Source of the DNA: Epiperipatus broadwayi
Taxonomy: Eukaryota; Onychophora; Udeonychophora; Euonychophora; Peripatidae
Direction of reading: 5' to 3'
NCBI GenBank assembly: GCA_028023455.1
Contig: JAQFVV010006718.1
Coordinates: 367,279 to 431,278, forward strand
Length of the DNA stretch: 64,000 bases
Positions 11,757-22,680 of this stretch are shown here, piece by piece; positions within the stretch are counted from its first letter, which is position 1, and each line of letters begins with the position of its first letter. The notes under the pieces were generated by a model. That model was not told the origin of the DNA and did not search any database. It saw only the letters and a list, made by a program, of their open reading frames with translations. The translations under genes and the position numbers were made by a program.

Positions 11757-12675
11757 ATTTTTTCTTAAGAGCAAGATTAATTAGAGGCTTCCATACATTG
11801 TGTATTGCCACACTGGGCTGACTTATAGGATTATTTACTATTGTCATATGAGCAGCTTCCTTGAATTTTCTTCTATGCATTTTTCCTCTTTATCCAATAT
11901 CTTTGTATTTCCCCACTTAAGCATGTGGTCATTAGTACATACATGATCTGCTATGGTAGACACATCTGTTTTTTTCTTTTTAACCATTAGTTTGTGTTCC
12001 TTCAATCACTGTTTGACAGGGTGACAGGTCTCACCAATGTATTTCCTTCCACATTCACATGGTATTTCATAGATGCAGTTTTTGTTCTTCAGCATTTCCA
12101 GTTTAGGCTTAGTAGAAGTAAGCATTCCTAGAAGTATGGTATAGCTTTGGAAAGCAATTCTAATACTATATTGACTGCAGATTTTCTTTAGTTTGTCTGC
12201 CATTCCTGGTATGTATGGATACACTACTGTACCAATAACTGTTTTCTCTTTTGGTGTCTCTTTGTGTTGTCTATTGAAGGTCTTTCTGAGGACTGCTGAT
12301 GGATAACCATTCTTCATAAGCATTTGTTCTATGTGAATCTTTTTTTTCCAAATCACTGGTTTCTGAACAAACCTCCTTTGCTCTGTTCCATAGTGATAGT
12401 ACAATTTCTTGTTTAGTGCTTCTTGTATGATTGGATGTATATGCCAGGTATTTTCCAGTTTGTGTCAGTTTCCTATACACTGATGTTTTTACTTTGCCCT
12501 GAGGGAGTCTTGTCACAAGAACATCCAAGAATGCCAATTTTTGTTCTTGTTCTGATTCCATCATGAATTTAATTGTAGGGGATATATTGTTAATGTGCAT
12601 CCAGAATGACTGCAATTTTATCTCACCATGTGGCCATACCACAAATGTATCATCAACATATTGAAGCCACACTTT
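11757..12675 (-). pseudogene. PLE RT C-terminus and GIY-YIG endonuclease, left copy
   Basis: On the minus strand the copy starts at RT motif C, QYVDDTFVVW (about 12668-12640), and continues through KFMMESEQEQKLAFLDVLV and TVYRKLT-type residues. A frameshift near 12330 moves into the frame ending CIYEIPCECGRKYIGETC, the GIY-YIG start, at about 12080-12025. A stop at 12006 interrupts the endonuclease, and the conserved KEHK and downstream HMLKW..ILD residues follow in broken frames. The RT active-site aspartates are intact, but everything upstream of motif C is missing. Confidence 0.82.
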
Positions 12676-12690
12676 AGGTGGACATGGAGT

Positions 12691-13513
12691 AGTATTAAAT
12701 TCATGATGAAATCAGAACAAGAACAAAAATTGGCATTCTTGGATGTTCTTGTGACAAGACTCCCTCAGGGCAAAGTAAAAACAACAGTGTATAGGAAACT
12801 GACACACACTGGCAAATACCTGGAATATACATGCAATCATACAAGAAGCACTAAACAAGGAATTGTACTATCACTATGGAACAGAGCAAAGAAGGTTTGT
12901 TCAGAAACCAGTGATTTGGAAAAAGAAAAGATTCACATAGAACAAATGCTTATGAAGAATGGTTATCCATCAGCAGTCATCAGAAAGACCTTCAATAGAC
13001 AACACAAAGAGACACCAAAAGAGAAAACAGTTATTGGTACGGTAGTGTATCCATACATGCCAGGAATGGCAGACAAACTAAAGAAAATCTGCAGTCAATA
13101 TAATATTAGAACTGCTTTCCAAAGCCATACTACACTTTGAGGACTGCTTACTTCTACTAAGCCTAAACTGGAAATGCTGAAGAACAAAAACTGCATCTAT
13201 AAAATACCACGTGAATGTGGAAGGAAATACATTGGTGAGACCTGTTGCCCTGTCGAACAGCAATTGAAGGAACACAAACTAATGGTTAAAAGAGAAAAAC
13301 AGATATGTCTACCATAGTAGATCATGTATGTATTAATGACCACATGCTTAAGTGGGAAAATACAAAGATATTGGATAAAGAGGAAAAAATGCATAGAAGA
13401 AAATTCAAGAAAACTGCTCATATGACAATGGTAAATAATCCTATAAGTCAACCCAGTGTGGCAATACACAATGTATGGAAGCCTCTAATTAATCTTGCTC
13501 TTAAGAAAAAATA
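12691..13513 (+). pseudogene. PLE RT C-terminus and GIY-YIG endonuclease, right copy
   Basis: The copy begins just downstream of motif C at IKFMMKSEQEQKLAFLDVLV, so it lacks the YVDD box kept by the left copy. It is open to 13138, then has a stop, then CIYKIPRECGRKYIGETC near 13193-13245 (GIY-YIG start, with an arginine where the left copy has cysteine) and EQQLKEHKLMVKREK. A one-base frameshift lies near 13305, after which the PLE C-terminal tail (HMLKWENTKILDKEEK) is open to 13513. It is colinear with the left copy in inverse orientation. Confidence 0.82.
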
Positions 13514-13605
13514 AAAATAATTGACTAAAAAAAGTGAAGGACTCAGGAGGATTTGAACCAACCCTCATTTATAAATATATCAATTTTCTACTATATGTTG
13601 CCTTT

Positions 13606-13885
13606 GACAGAATAGCTCAGTTGGTAGAACGTTTGCCTTAAATTCAATATACAAGAATTTAAAGGTGTGAGCTCAACTTCTAAGCTAATATTGTCACTGT
13701 GCATATAAGCCAGCAACACCTGAAGAAGAGTGGAGAAAAATACTACTCGAAACATTGTGTAATTACTAACCTGTATTGTCTATTTGTGTGTTATTACTAA
13801 CAAGTTGTTTGTATTTGGAAAGTTTAAATAAAGTTTGAAATTTTCTATACATTCAACATTCACTCATAAATGATGGAAATAGTCC
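13606..13885 (+). repeat. tRNA-like plus PLE tail module, right arm
   Basis: tRNA-like segment 13606-13695 with box A TAGCTCAGTTGGTAGAAC and a degenerate box B. Next comes CTGAAGA (13720-13726), a possible 5-bp stem AGTGG/CTACT, and CGAAAC (13748-13753), the order expected of a hammerhead core, though the expected cleavage triplet is not clear. AAATAAAG and the terminal GGAAATAGTCC follow. About 60 bp upstream the phrase AGGATTTGAACC resembles an antisense tRNA box B. Confidence 0.65.
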
Positions 13886-14577
13886 ATAGTATCCCATCAT
13901 TACAAACCTTCAGACAAATAATCTTACCTTAGACTGTAAATTTTCAGCATGAAGGAAATGAGTAAATGTTACTTACAAAAGTATAAAATATTATAAATCA
14001 TTTCTACTGACTGAGCCAATATTACATGTATAGCAACATAAATTAATCATGATAATTTTTAGTTTACAGATACTAAAACATATAGAAGAGCATGTGAGTG
14101 GAGAACAATTAAAAGAAGACAGTTATTTAAAAGTGCTCAACAACAGATATCAACAATGAACTCATAAAAAGACACTGAAAGTAAACATTATGTATATTTA
14201 TACTCATATTATTGGTATAAATGTTCTGATAAAATGGATAGTTTATGATGTATAGTTATATGTTAATGCTCAATTTTAAATAATTATGACATGAATAAGC
14301 ATTTTATTTTAAAATCTATTGAAGTATTTATATGAAAGTTAATGTAATCCATGACCCTAAGAGTAAACGTTTTATTTACCTACAGAACAAGTTGAATAAC
14401 CAATGCGCACATGATAGTTTTATTGATCCCAAATATGTGCTACTAAAAGAAATAAAATTTGGTAGTATATAAATCCAATATTGTTTAAAAGTAATAACTA
14501 TCATTTAATAATGAATTAATATTAGAAATATAGAATACACTATAACAGTGATTTAAATTCTATTTTTTATGAGCATA
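13886..14577. other. No gene seen
   Basis: AT-rich unique-looking DNA with no supported feature. Confidence 0.4.
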
Positions 14578-14668
14578 AAGTGGTCGAGAGTTCAGCGACA
14601 GCTGCTTGTACAGGCAGTTGGCCCAAGTTAGCGGGTTTGCTTCCCGGCTGATGCTATGACACATAAGA
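14578..14668 (+). repeat. SINE with long-variable-arm tRNA-like head, copy 2
   Basis: Starts AAGTGGTCGAGAGTTCAGCG and ends GGCTGATGCTATGACACAT followed by AAGAAAAAAAA. It is close to copy 1 at 10676 with substitutions in the anticodon-like stem and box B (GCGGGTTTGCTTCC). The decay of box B argues against a working tRNA gene. Confidence 0.65.
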
Positions 14669-15129
14669 AAAAAAATGTTCATATTCAAAACTTATGATAA
14701 TTCCATAAAATGACACATTAATAATGAATTCAATAAATATTAATAAAGTTGAAGTAAGTAGCTTAAAAATTTGATCAATAATTTAGACAACAGGTGTAAA
14801 GTGGAAAAGATTAATTATATCTGAGTATAATATTTTCATAACTTCAGTAAATCAAAATAATTAAAATTTGACACTTACATTAGTTAATAATTAATATTTC
14901 TTCTTCAACTTCTCCAAACAAGAGAGTCATTTATTTTATATATTTTCAAGTTCATTTATATGCAAAATCTGTACGCTTTATTTGTAAATTTTTTGAGATA
15001 TCTGATCAACTAATTTATAAAGTAACATATTTTAAATGAATATATCCACACATATTTACTAAATAAATATGTATTCACACAATTATTTTCTGAACATGTT
15101 TATTTCATTACTGATTTTTTTATGTTCAT

Positions 15130-15475
15130 CTTGTAGGTGGTACACATGTACCTAAGTAATATAACTGATGGAATGGTACATTTATCTTTCAGACCCCAAA
15201 GTTGATGGCGCCAGATATAATGGATGGAATGGTACATTTGGATATATAGATCAGATTCAACAATCAGTTGGTTCGATCACAATGTATGACCAACTTACAC
15301 AAAGTCTATATGTGATGGTACACCTATCTATTGGACCCCAAAGTTGATGGCACCAGATAAATGGATGGAACTCTTCATCAACAATCATAAGCTAAACAAG
15401 CCCAATGATGGTGTGCCAGATATAATTGATGGTCAACTATGACTGGATTCACACTTGTCCTTACACACCAAATGT
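15130..15475. repeat. Locally duplicated segment of unknown origin
   Basis: The phrase GATGG..GGTACA(CC/TT)TATCT..GACCCCAAAGTTGATGGC(A/G)CCAGATA..ATGGATGG occurs twice, near 15171-15230 and 15310-15367, about 140 bp apart. Base composition is less AT-rich than the neighbourhood. I do not recognise the family; it may be part of an old LTR or other repeat. The following 15476-16078 holds no gene that I can support. Confidence 0.45.
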
Positions 15476-16078
15476 AACAGATGGGAAAATAACTTGCAGA
15501 CTGTAATACTATGCAGATGTAGCAATCTGGTGTGGGATAAGTTAATATGCCCTAATTTATTACCCCTAATGACACAATCTGCAGAGACCTACCAGGCTTA
15601 GAAGGGGAAAAAGTTGCCTCTAACTATGGTCGGACTTTGGGTCTTCTGGTAGAATGCTAATGAGAACCTGATGAAATGCTTAACCAATGATTGCATACAC
15701 TTTAATTGACTAACTCTATCCCCATTTAATAATATTAAATGCAATTTAGGTTAGTTCATCCACTTTCCCCCTTTCAATTCCATTATGCCTTAATATTCAA
15801 GCCCAGAGAGAATATTGCTTTTGATTCCTCTAACAGGTATGAACAGATACACACAGCAACTCTTGCACCTATATGTGGTTACAACTAGCATTTATTATAT
15901 TTGTTTTATGTTAAGCTTTTTTATATGATAAGAAAAATAAATGTGTGTGCATGCATAATTGTTTATAAACTGTGGAATGTCAGGATAACTCAATAAACCA
16001 GAGACCGGAATAATATAAACTCTTAAACATTTATTAACAATAATAAATAACATAAAGTATAATAACAATAGTAATGAT

Positions 16079-16110
16079 TAAAATAATAATAATAATAATA
16101 ATAATAATAT
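16079..16110 (+). repeat. (AAT)n microsatellite
   Basis: An uninterrupted run of AAT/TAA units of about 30 bp inside a longer AT-rich stretch. The sequence from here to 17236 shows no gene. Confidence 0.85.
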
Positions 16111-17234
16111 GTACATGTGTCACATGTGAACCTCTACCATTTTATTAATTAATGATTCTCCAGATCCAATCCTTATATCCCATGGTAGAAATCCATCTAT
16201 GTCAGGCATTCTTTACAAATCATAATTATATAGAAAAATAAAGTTTAGTAATTTAAGATAATTGAGATGCTGGCTAGCTAACTTATATATTTACTGGTTT
16301 TAACAATCTATATAACCCAAGTTCCCCCCAATTTATATATATGATAGAGATAGAAATTAATACTAGTTGATTTGTCAATCATACTGGAAAATATATATAC
16401 AAGGTTAATCAACAAAATAAAACATATAATATGTATTCTGTATCAAGTGTTGCAATTTAATCTATAAAAATAATGTAGAGAATCTTACCTTATTATTTAT
16501 GTGGATAACCTGATGTGAAGCAGGTGGGTTAACCTAAATTTTATTTACAATAAAATAAAATAATATTTAAGTGAATAATCCCCCTTTTCTTTTTTACTAA
16601 TTCTGAAAAATGAGGCTTCAGCATCAGAATGTGAAAATACAACATAGATAACAAAAATTAAAAAAATAAACAAACATTTACAATATTGATTTCTTGATTA
16701 AAATTGTAATTGGAACAAAGTTCATAAAAATCATCCTAATAGAAGTTGTAGTTGATAGTTAGGCAAGTTGTTCTTCAAAAGCAGTTTCACTTAGTAAATC
16801 ATTTTTTTTAGTAAGGATAGATAGGTACAATGGTGTCTTTTGTAGTTGTGTATGATAAACACCTTGATCCTTATTTGATTCACCATTAAGTATTCCAATG
16901 CTTGTTTACTTTGGACTGCAGGCATCCTCTTGTGTGTTTTACAATAAAGTAGAAAATAAATAAATAAATAGAGGTTTAATGTAGCTGTTATGAAATAATA
17001 TGATGCACAATAGCATGTTTTGCTTTAACCCATATTCATATTAAAGTACAATTCAATAATTATTTGTAATCATAAATTTATATTGGAAAATATAAAAGCA
17101 CTTTATTTCATTTTTTTTTCTTTTCCAATTATCAGCAGATTAATTTTCATTATTCATTTTGAAAAAATTTAAAATATTAAAAATTACTCCAACAACTTTT
17201 AAAACATGCTTTAATTATTACAAAATTTATCAAT

Positions 17235-18179
17235 TACACCTGGGTCTCTTTTTACACGGACTTATTTAACACGATTTTGAAGTTACGCGATTCCATATTT
17301 CACCGGAAGTCGAACTCCAATAAGGCGCTATTACTTTAAATAATAAGTTTCGCATATATTGAAAGTAATAGCACATTATTGGAATTCGACTTTCATCTTA
17401 GTAATTTCAATATTTTCAGTGCTTTATAATAGTAAGATTTTATGCAATAATGAAATTAAAATCATGATTTCCGCATTTTATGTATACACACATTAAACTT
17501 TACAAGATTATAATATAAATTTGTTCAAACATTGTGCGTGTTAATTTTGCATTTTAAATCACATTCTGTTTTTACTTTTTAAAAAAGAACGTAATCAATT
17601 ATTAATCATTTAGTGTCCGCAAATTTATTTTTAATCAGTAATAGCAGTGAGCACAATTAAAATTGAAAAATTAAAGACAAAATAAGAATTTAATTTTTAG
17701 TTGTTAGATTAATTACTAATTACGTTGTCACCAGAAAACCATTAACAACATGAGAGTGACGTTGGCGCTAGTTGTATTTTCTCATGTGAAGAATCTGATT
17801 TTTTTACAAGTTTGCAAATGAACTGTTTATCGGCAGATCGCGATAATAATTAAAATGTGTATAAAAAAATTAAATTACTGTAAATTATGCATAAAAATAT
17901 ATTGTTTTGAATAAAATTAAATATTATAGTTAAAAAAAGTTTTTCTTGTATCAATTTTTTTCAAATTTGAAATTTTTTATTAGTCATATTTTATTTCCTT
18001 TTTTTTTGCATGAATTTTAAAGTAATTTTACGTTGGTGCTTTGCTTTTACACGAGTTTTGAAAAATCTCAGTCCATATCCCCCCCTTTTTCAAGGTAAGT
18101 TACGTCTACTTTTGCACAATTTCGTTTGCGCGTGTTTTCTGAGGAACCTATCTATCGTGTAAAACGAGAGCCAGGTGTA
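17235..18179. mobile_element. Non-autonomous pogo/Tigger-like transposon
   Basis: Ends are imperfect inverted repeats of about 22 bp, CACCTGGGTCTCTTTTTACACG at the left and its near-complement ending CGAGAGCCAGGTG at the right. They are flanked by TA on both sides (17235-17236 and 18178-18179), the target duplication of the Tc1/mariner/pogo group. The subterminal region with repeated CGTGT-plus-A-run phrases and GGAACCTATC resembles pogo/Tigger ends. The 0.94-kb interior has no transposase frame, so it would be moved in trans. Confidence 0.68.
17307..17392. repeat. 31-bp-arm hairpin inside the pogo-like element
   Basis: AAGTCGAACTCCAATAAGG and the bases that follow (17307-17337) are nearly complementary to 17362-17392, about 28 of 31 pairs, with a 24-nt loop. 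It lies about 70 bp inside the left terminus and could be a nested small inverted-repeat element or a foldback in the transposon. Confidence 0.7.
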
Positions 18180-18414
18180 TTCTAACTTCTTATTTCACTT
18201 CCTTTTTTCTGAATTTGGCAAAATTTTAGTTACAGCATTTGACTTTTTAAAATGTTTATGATTTAAATAAAAGAAAAAAAACTCCATTTTAGCATTCTAA
18301 ATTTTAGTTTAAATGCTGTCTATTGTTATAGCGGCTATATTACCAACAAAAAAGCTCGATTTGTAAAAAGTTTCTGTTTTTATACAATTTGTGCATGTAC
18401 ATCTGAAACACTGA

Positions 18415-18480
18415 GATTTTTAACGGCCTATTGTTTAAATACATTTAGATTTTTAAATGCCTATTGTTTAAATACATTTC
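18415..18480 (+). repeat. Tandem duplication, 2 x 33 bp
   Basis: Two adjacent copies of GATTTTTAA..GCCTATTGTTTAAATACATTT differing at three or so positions (18415-18447, 18448-18480). It looks like a local slippage product. From here to 19560 no gene is seen. Confidence 0.8.
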
Positions 18481-19559
18481 ATTTATTACAAATAAAATAA
18501 AATAATAAAATCAGTTTTATTTTCACACACGGCTACCTAACTTAACCTCAGGCTATCCCTAAATCCTTTAACTATAAATTAATTTTCAATTTTAAATTTA
18601 AAAAAAAAATACATTATAGTTTATATATATATAATATTACTTTCTAAAATATTGATCATATTAAATTTATTATAACATAATAATTTATTGTGCATTATAT
18701 GTATATATGTAATAACAAACAAATAATCTTCCCATTATTAATGTAAATTCCAAATGGATTGGGTTCAATAAATAGGCTTGATCTTTTTAGGAATATGTGC
18801 ATTGTAAGTTACCCTTTACAGTAAGCACACATGTTATTTTCCAAAATATAATCACAAAGTGATTTTGGAATGTCTATGATAATGGTTACATAGGCCCTCC
18901 CATAAAAAAGGCAATCAGACTTTGAAATATTCCATTTTTGATTTTAATTACATTACTCAATTAATTTAAGCAATTATTTTTTTGACATTTTGTTAAACAA
19001 AACTTTAAAATTAGAGACTTTCCAGTCTTCTTTCACAAGCTTGTAAATACACATATATTACCAATTAATAAGCCCAATGGATACAATTATGTTGAATTTT
19101 GATTATGGATTGTTAGACAAAATTTTTACACATATATTTATAAATTAGTTTTAATAAATATGGCCACCAATGTTGATATTGAGAGGAGTGTGAGATAATA
19201 TCTGAGAAATATGGCTTCTCCTTATAAGTGCAGGTATTTCAAACCATTAAATAAAAGTTATTTGCCAAATACATTAATAATGTATTTGTACAACTTATGA
19301 AATAATTTATAATATCAAATTGTTAAGAAATATTTTTTTTAGAATTTTGCTCTTTGTTATAAAATCCAGGTATCATCATATATAATAATCAATACCCAAT
19401 TTTAAAGAGTCTAGTGATTCTCTACAAAATAGTGGTATAATAAGTATTACTACTTGTCACTGAGTCTGTGGGATTTGTAGTTATCCATTTTCATCAGTAA
19501 AAGTTAAATTTCTTACAGGGATCACTGTGTAAGTATATCTAGTGATGTTTGAATATGCA

Positions 19560-19668
19560 AGATAACACCACATCAATAGATAATTTTAGATGGTAAATTC
19601 AATAGTGCATTCCTGTGATTGATATTGATTATATCTGCAGGCATATTTTGTCCATGATATATATATAT
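19560..19668 (+). repeat. Interspersed repeat B, copy 1
   Basis: GATAACACCAC..TAGATGGTAAAT..AATAGTGCA..TCTGCAGGCATATTTTG matches 22563-22680 in the same orientation with moderate divergence. Both copies end in (AT)n runs. Family unknown. Confidence 0.6.
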
Positions 19669-19670
19669 AA

Positions 19671-20306
19671 TGTCCGTTAATTAAAACAAAATTGTAATTA
19701 TAATAAAAATAATAAATTTAATGGTAACAAACTTTTAAAAACAATCCTTAAATCTGCAGAAGTACTTTTGGTTAATTTCTTAAACCTGCCTCAACTGCCC
19801 TTAAATTAAAACAAAAACAAAGCAGAAGCAAATGTCATCAATTCAAATCCCATGAATCTCGTATTTTAGTGTTAGCAACTTGTCTATTTATTAAGGGTGT
19901 CATCAATTCAAATCCACAAATCTCGTATTTTAATGTTAGCAGTTTAGACTGCTACCATTAAAATACGAGATTCGTGGATTTGCTGCTAACATTAAAATAT
20001 GAGATTTGGGGATTTGAATTGATGATGCCTTTAATAAATAGACAAGTTACTAACACTAAAATACGAGATCTGTGGGATTTGAATTGATAATGCATTTAAT
20101 AAATAGACAAGCTGCTAATATTAAAATATGAGATTCATGGTATTTGAATTGATGACGGTTGCTTCCACTTTGTTTTTGTTTTGTTTGTTTTTTTAATTTA
20201 ATGGCAGTTGAAACAGGTTTAAGAAATTAAATGAAAGTACTTCTGTGGATTTAAGGATTGTTTATAATAGTTTATTATTAAATTTATTGTTTTTATTATT
20301 ATATAT
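19671..20306. repeat. Foldback element with about 240-bp inverted arms and internal subrepeats
   Basis: The left arm starting near 19671 (GTCCGTTAATTAAAAC) is matched in inverse by sequence ending near 20306, including GCAGAAGTACTTTTGG against AAAGTACTTCTGTGG. The centre holds about five copies of a unit around AATACGAGAT..TGG.TTTGAATTGATGA..TTTAATAAATAGACAA, two in one orientation and three in the other. One arm-like unit recurs alone at 57086-57310, directly downstream of a PLE relic, so the foldback is probably made of PLE 3' sequence. It ends where the LTR-like TGTAACGGG begins. Confidence 0.75.
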
Positions 20307-20308
20307 AT

Positions 20309-22186
20309 TGTAACGGGAGAAAGCTTTATGAAATTCGCATATACTGACCACAGAGATGCCACTAGTCCGAAAATTGGAACTAGACATTTATTTTAAGGGT
20401 GGACAGGATATGTGAATCAAAATGCGCCGGACTAAACTCAGGGAGAAACAAGATATCTTAAATATTGTTTAGACAGTTGAGAATAAAAGCACAAAGACAA
20501 ACATCAGCCAAATAAATTGAAACAATTTATTAATTTTATTAAAAGTTGGACAATATAATAAAGACATCTAGCCACAAATATAAAAGTGACTTATGTTAAC
20601 ATATGTATATTTACCAGAGAGTGCACAAGAGTACAACAAACATGAAGACATTAAACATTTTGGCAGCAAAATTCTCTCACCTAAAATATAAGAAATGGTT
20701 AGGATAATATCTTCTTGCTGGCCAGTTGTAAAATTACAAAAACAAACAACAACTCTAGCTTCCTGAATTAGAGATAATAAAACAGTTACTGTCCCGCCGG
20801 AAATCAACGAAACCAGCATGGACGTTCGAGCAGTAGTATTCTAACTACTGTCGTTAAAACACCGCAGGACTGCTGCACGTAATACTACATTCCAAGTAAA
20901 CATGGTTGATCTCACATACAAGACAGCAAAAGATATTTGATTATGATCTTATGTAATCCAGAAAGAAATGACTACTTTCAGACAACTCGAAGAAATAACT
21001 TGACAAATAGCCTGCAAAAAGATTTCGTTGTTTGCACAAAATGAAACATGCTTAAAGATTCTTTATTTTACAACTAAGGGCAGGTGAATAAATAAAGATT
21101 ACGAAAACTGCCAATGCGTTTTGTAATAGTTAATGAAATAATCAGGTATATATTAAACATATAAAATACTATCTCCTAATGCACCCCCTGATAAACGAAA
21201 GTTGCAAACAAACTTGGAATCTTAAAACTAAAATCCCAAGACACACTTTAAATACTAGAAAAAGTACATACAGATAATAAATAATTAAAAATAATTAATA
21301 CCACTTTAAAATATTACCCTGGAAAGAATAAAAGAAAATTTCATCTTACGATAAAGCACAGTTCACATAGAGTGCACACATTTATCTTTAGTCCATTTTC
21401 ATGTCCTTTGACAGTGGCAAGGTAGAGGCAGTGTTTATTTTAGAGGCTTATGGCATGACTGAAGGAGAGCTGGCAGGTGTGGGTCCGTCCTTTGTTTAAA
21501 TTAACAAGACCTTCTAATGATGGCAAAACTCATAGCGGTATATTTTGACATCTGGCATAGTAAGAAAGTTTGTCTATAACGGTTTAAGTTTTTAGCAGGA
21601 ATTAAATGTGTGAACTGCTATCCAAAATGGGGTGACTCTCAGCAGGCAATAATCCAAGTGTGTATCCTCATACTCTATCTCCTCTATCTAAAAATTTGGT
21701 GGGCTATCCTCTCCTCACTACATTTCCCATGAAAAACTTTCATTAGTCTCTAATTCTATATCTCAGGCAGGGCAAATATTAATTTCCCGCTCAATCTAAT
21801 TTAAGAATTCCAACCAGGGATTATTGTATCCAAAATAACAAATACAAAACTAAATCTCCGCTTTTAGACTTTTAGAATTAACTTTAAAAATGATTAAAAA
21901 TAAAAGCAACAGGAATATATAATTAGCAAGCTTACCTGTTTTTAATCAAATTGATTAAAACAGGCGGTGAAAGTAAATTATTTTTAAATCAATTTTATAA
22001 ACAAAGTAGTGAAAGTAAACTATTCTAAATATAAATCAATTCTATAAACAAAAATTAAAATGCCCTATTTAAATATAACCAAGTATATGTTTTAATACAA
22101 GTATCTTTTTTTTATTATTATTAAATAATAATAAGAAATTTTAACATTAGTAATAAAACCATTGAATCGGAAATCAATCCGGTTCA
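20309..22186. other. Possible solo LTR or LTR-containing insertion
   Basis: It begins TGTAACGGGAG immediately after an (AT)n run and may end at GGTTCA before another (AT)n run. Its base composition is richer than its flanks and it contains no coding frame. TTTATTAATTTTATT near 20527 could be a polyadenylation region read on the minus strand. The boundaries and class are inferred from the TG..CA pattern only. Confidence 0.3.
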
Positions 22187-22187
22187 A

Positions 22188-22500
22188 TATATATATGACA
22201 ATAGATGGCATTATTACCAAAAACACCATCAAGCGTTTGTTTACATAAACGTCAGAGCGAGTATTCACTATCTCTAACTTAATTTCCACCTTCAGATCAT
22301 GATCGTCAGTGAAGGACAGGATTAAGAAACTAGATCTAAAACACAAACTCTGAGCGTTTAAGAAACAGTTTCTATTCAGCTTGCAAGCGTGAATCTTTTA
22401 GACACATAATGTCTTCAAACTCAGCTTAGCATGCCAGATAGCTACATGGGTCTGATCTCAGTTCAGCATCACCACATAGTAGAAGCCTCTGCAATATATA
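22188..22500 (+). repeat. Interspersed repeat A, copy 1
   Basis: It shares long blocks with 42640-42980, in the same orientation: GAGAAACTAGATCTAAA-type text, AATGTCTTCAAAC.CAGCTTA, GATAGCTA.ATGGGTCTGA and GTAAAAGCCTCTGCAATATATA-type ending. Both copies start at an ATATATATGAC phrase and end in (AT)n. No tRNA head or terminal inverted repeat is obvious. Confidence 0.7.
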
Positions 22501-22562
22501 TATATATATATGTTTAGAGAGTGTCTATAAGGGCTACATCATTGACTTTGCTATTTAATCTG

Positions 22563-22680
22563 CCAGATAACACCACTTAAATAGGAAATTCTAGATGGTA
22601 AATCTAATAGTGCACTCTGATGCTTTATTATACCCACAGGTATATTTTGCTCATTACTATATATACATATATAGCAAAGA
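22563..22680 (+). repeat. Interspersed repeat B, copy 2
   Basis: Matches 19560-19668 through GATAACACCACTTAAATAGGAAATTCTAGATGGTAAAT-like blocks and CCCACAGGTATATTTTGCTCAT. From here to 24394 I see no gene; a 68-codon AT-rich open frame at 23077-23283 has no recognisable family. Confidence 0.6.

Larger units (their letters stand above)
11383..13885. mobile_element. Head-to-head palindrome of two 5'-truncated PLE copies
   Basis: Left arm 11383-12577 (minus) and right arm about 12691-13885 (plus) are inverted copies, each about 1.19 kb and highly similar. They are separated by about 115 bp that continue the left copy only. Both arms run outward through the end of RT, the GIY-YIG region, the C-terminal tail, a tRNA-like segment, a hammerhead-like phrase and an AATAAA to the same terminus, GAAATAGTCC. 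The two copies therefore share 3' ends facing outward and are joined near the RT motif C region. The arms have diverged by scattered substitutions and indels. Confidence 0.85.

Noticed and set aside
13606-13695. Functional tRNA gene
   Set aside because: Box A is good, but the T arm and anticodon arm do not fold properly and the sequence is embedded in a repeated PLE tail.
15130-15475. CRISPR-like or structured repeat array
   Set aside because: Only two imperfect units, irregular spacing and eukaryotic repeat context.
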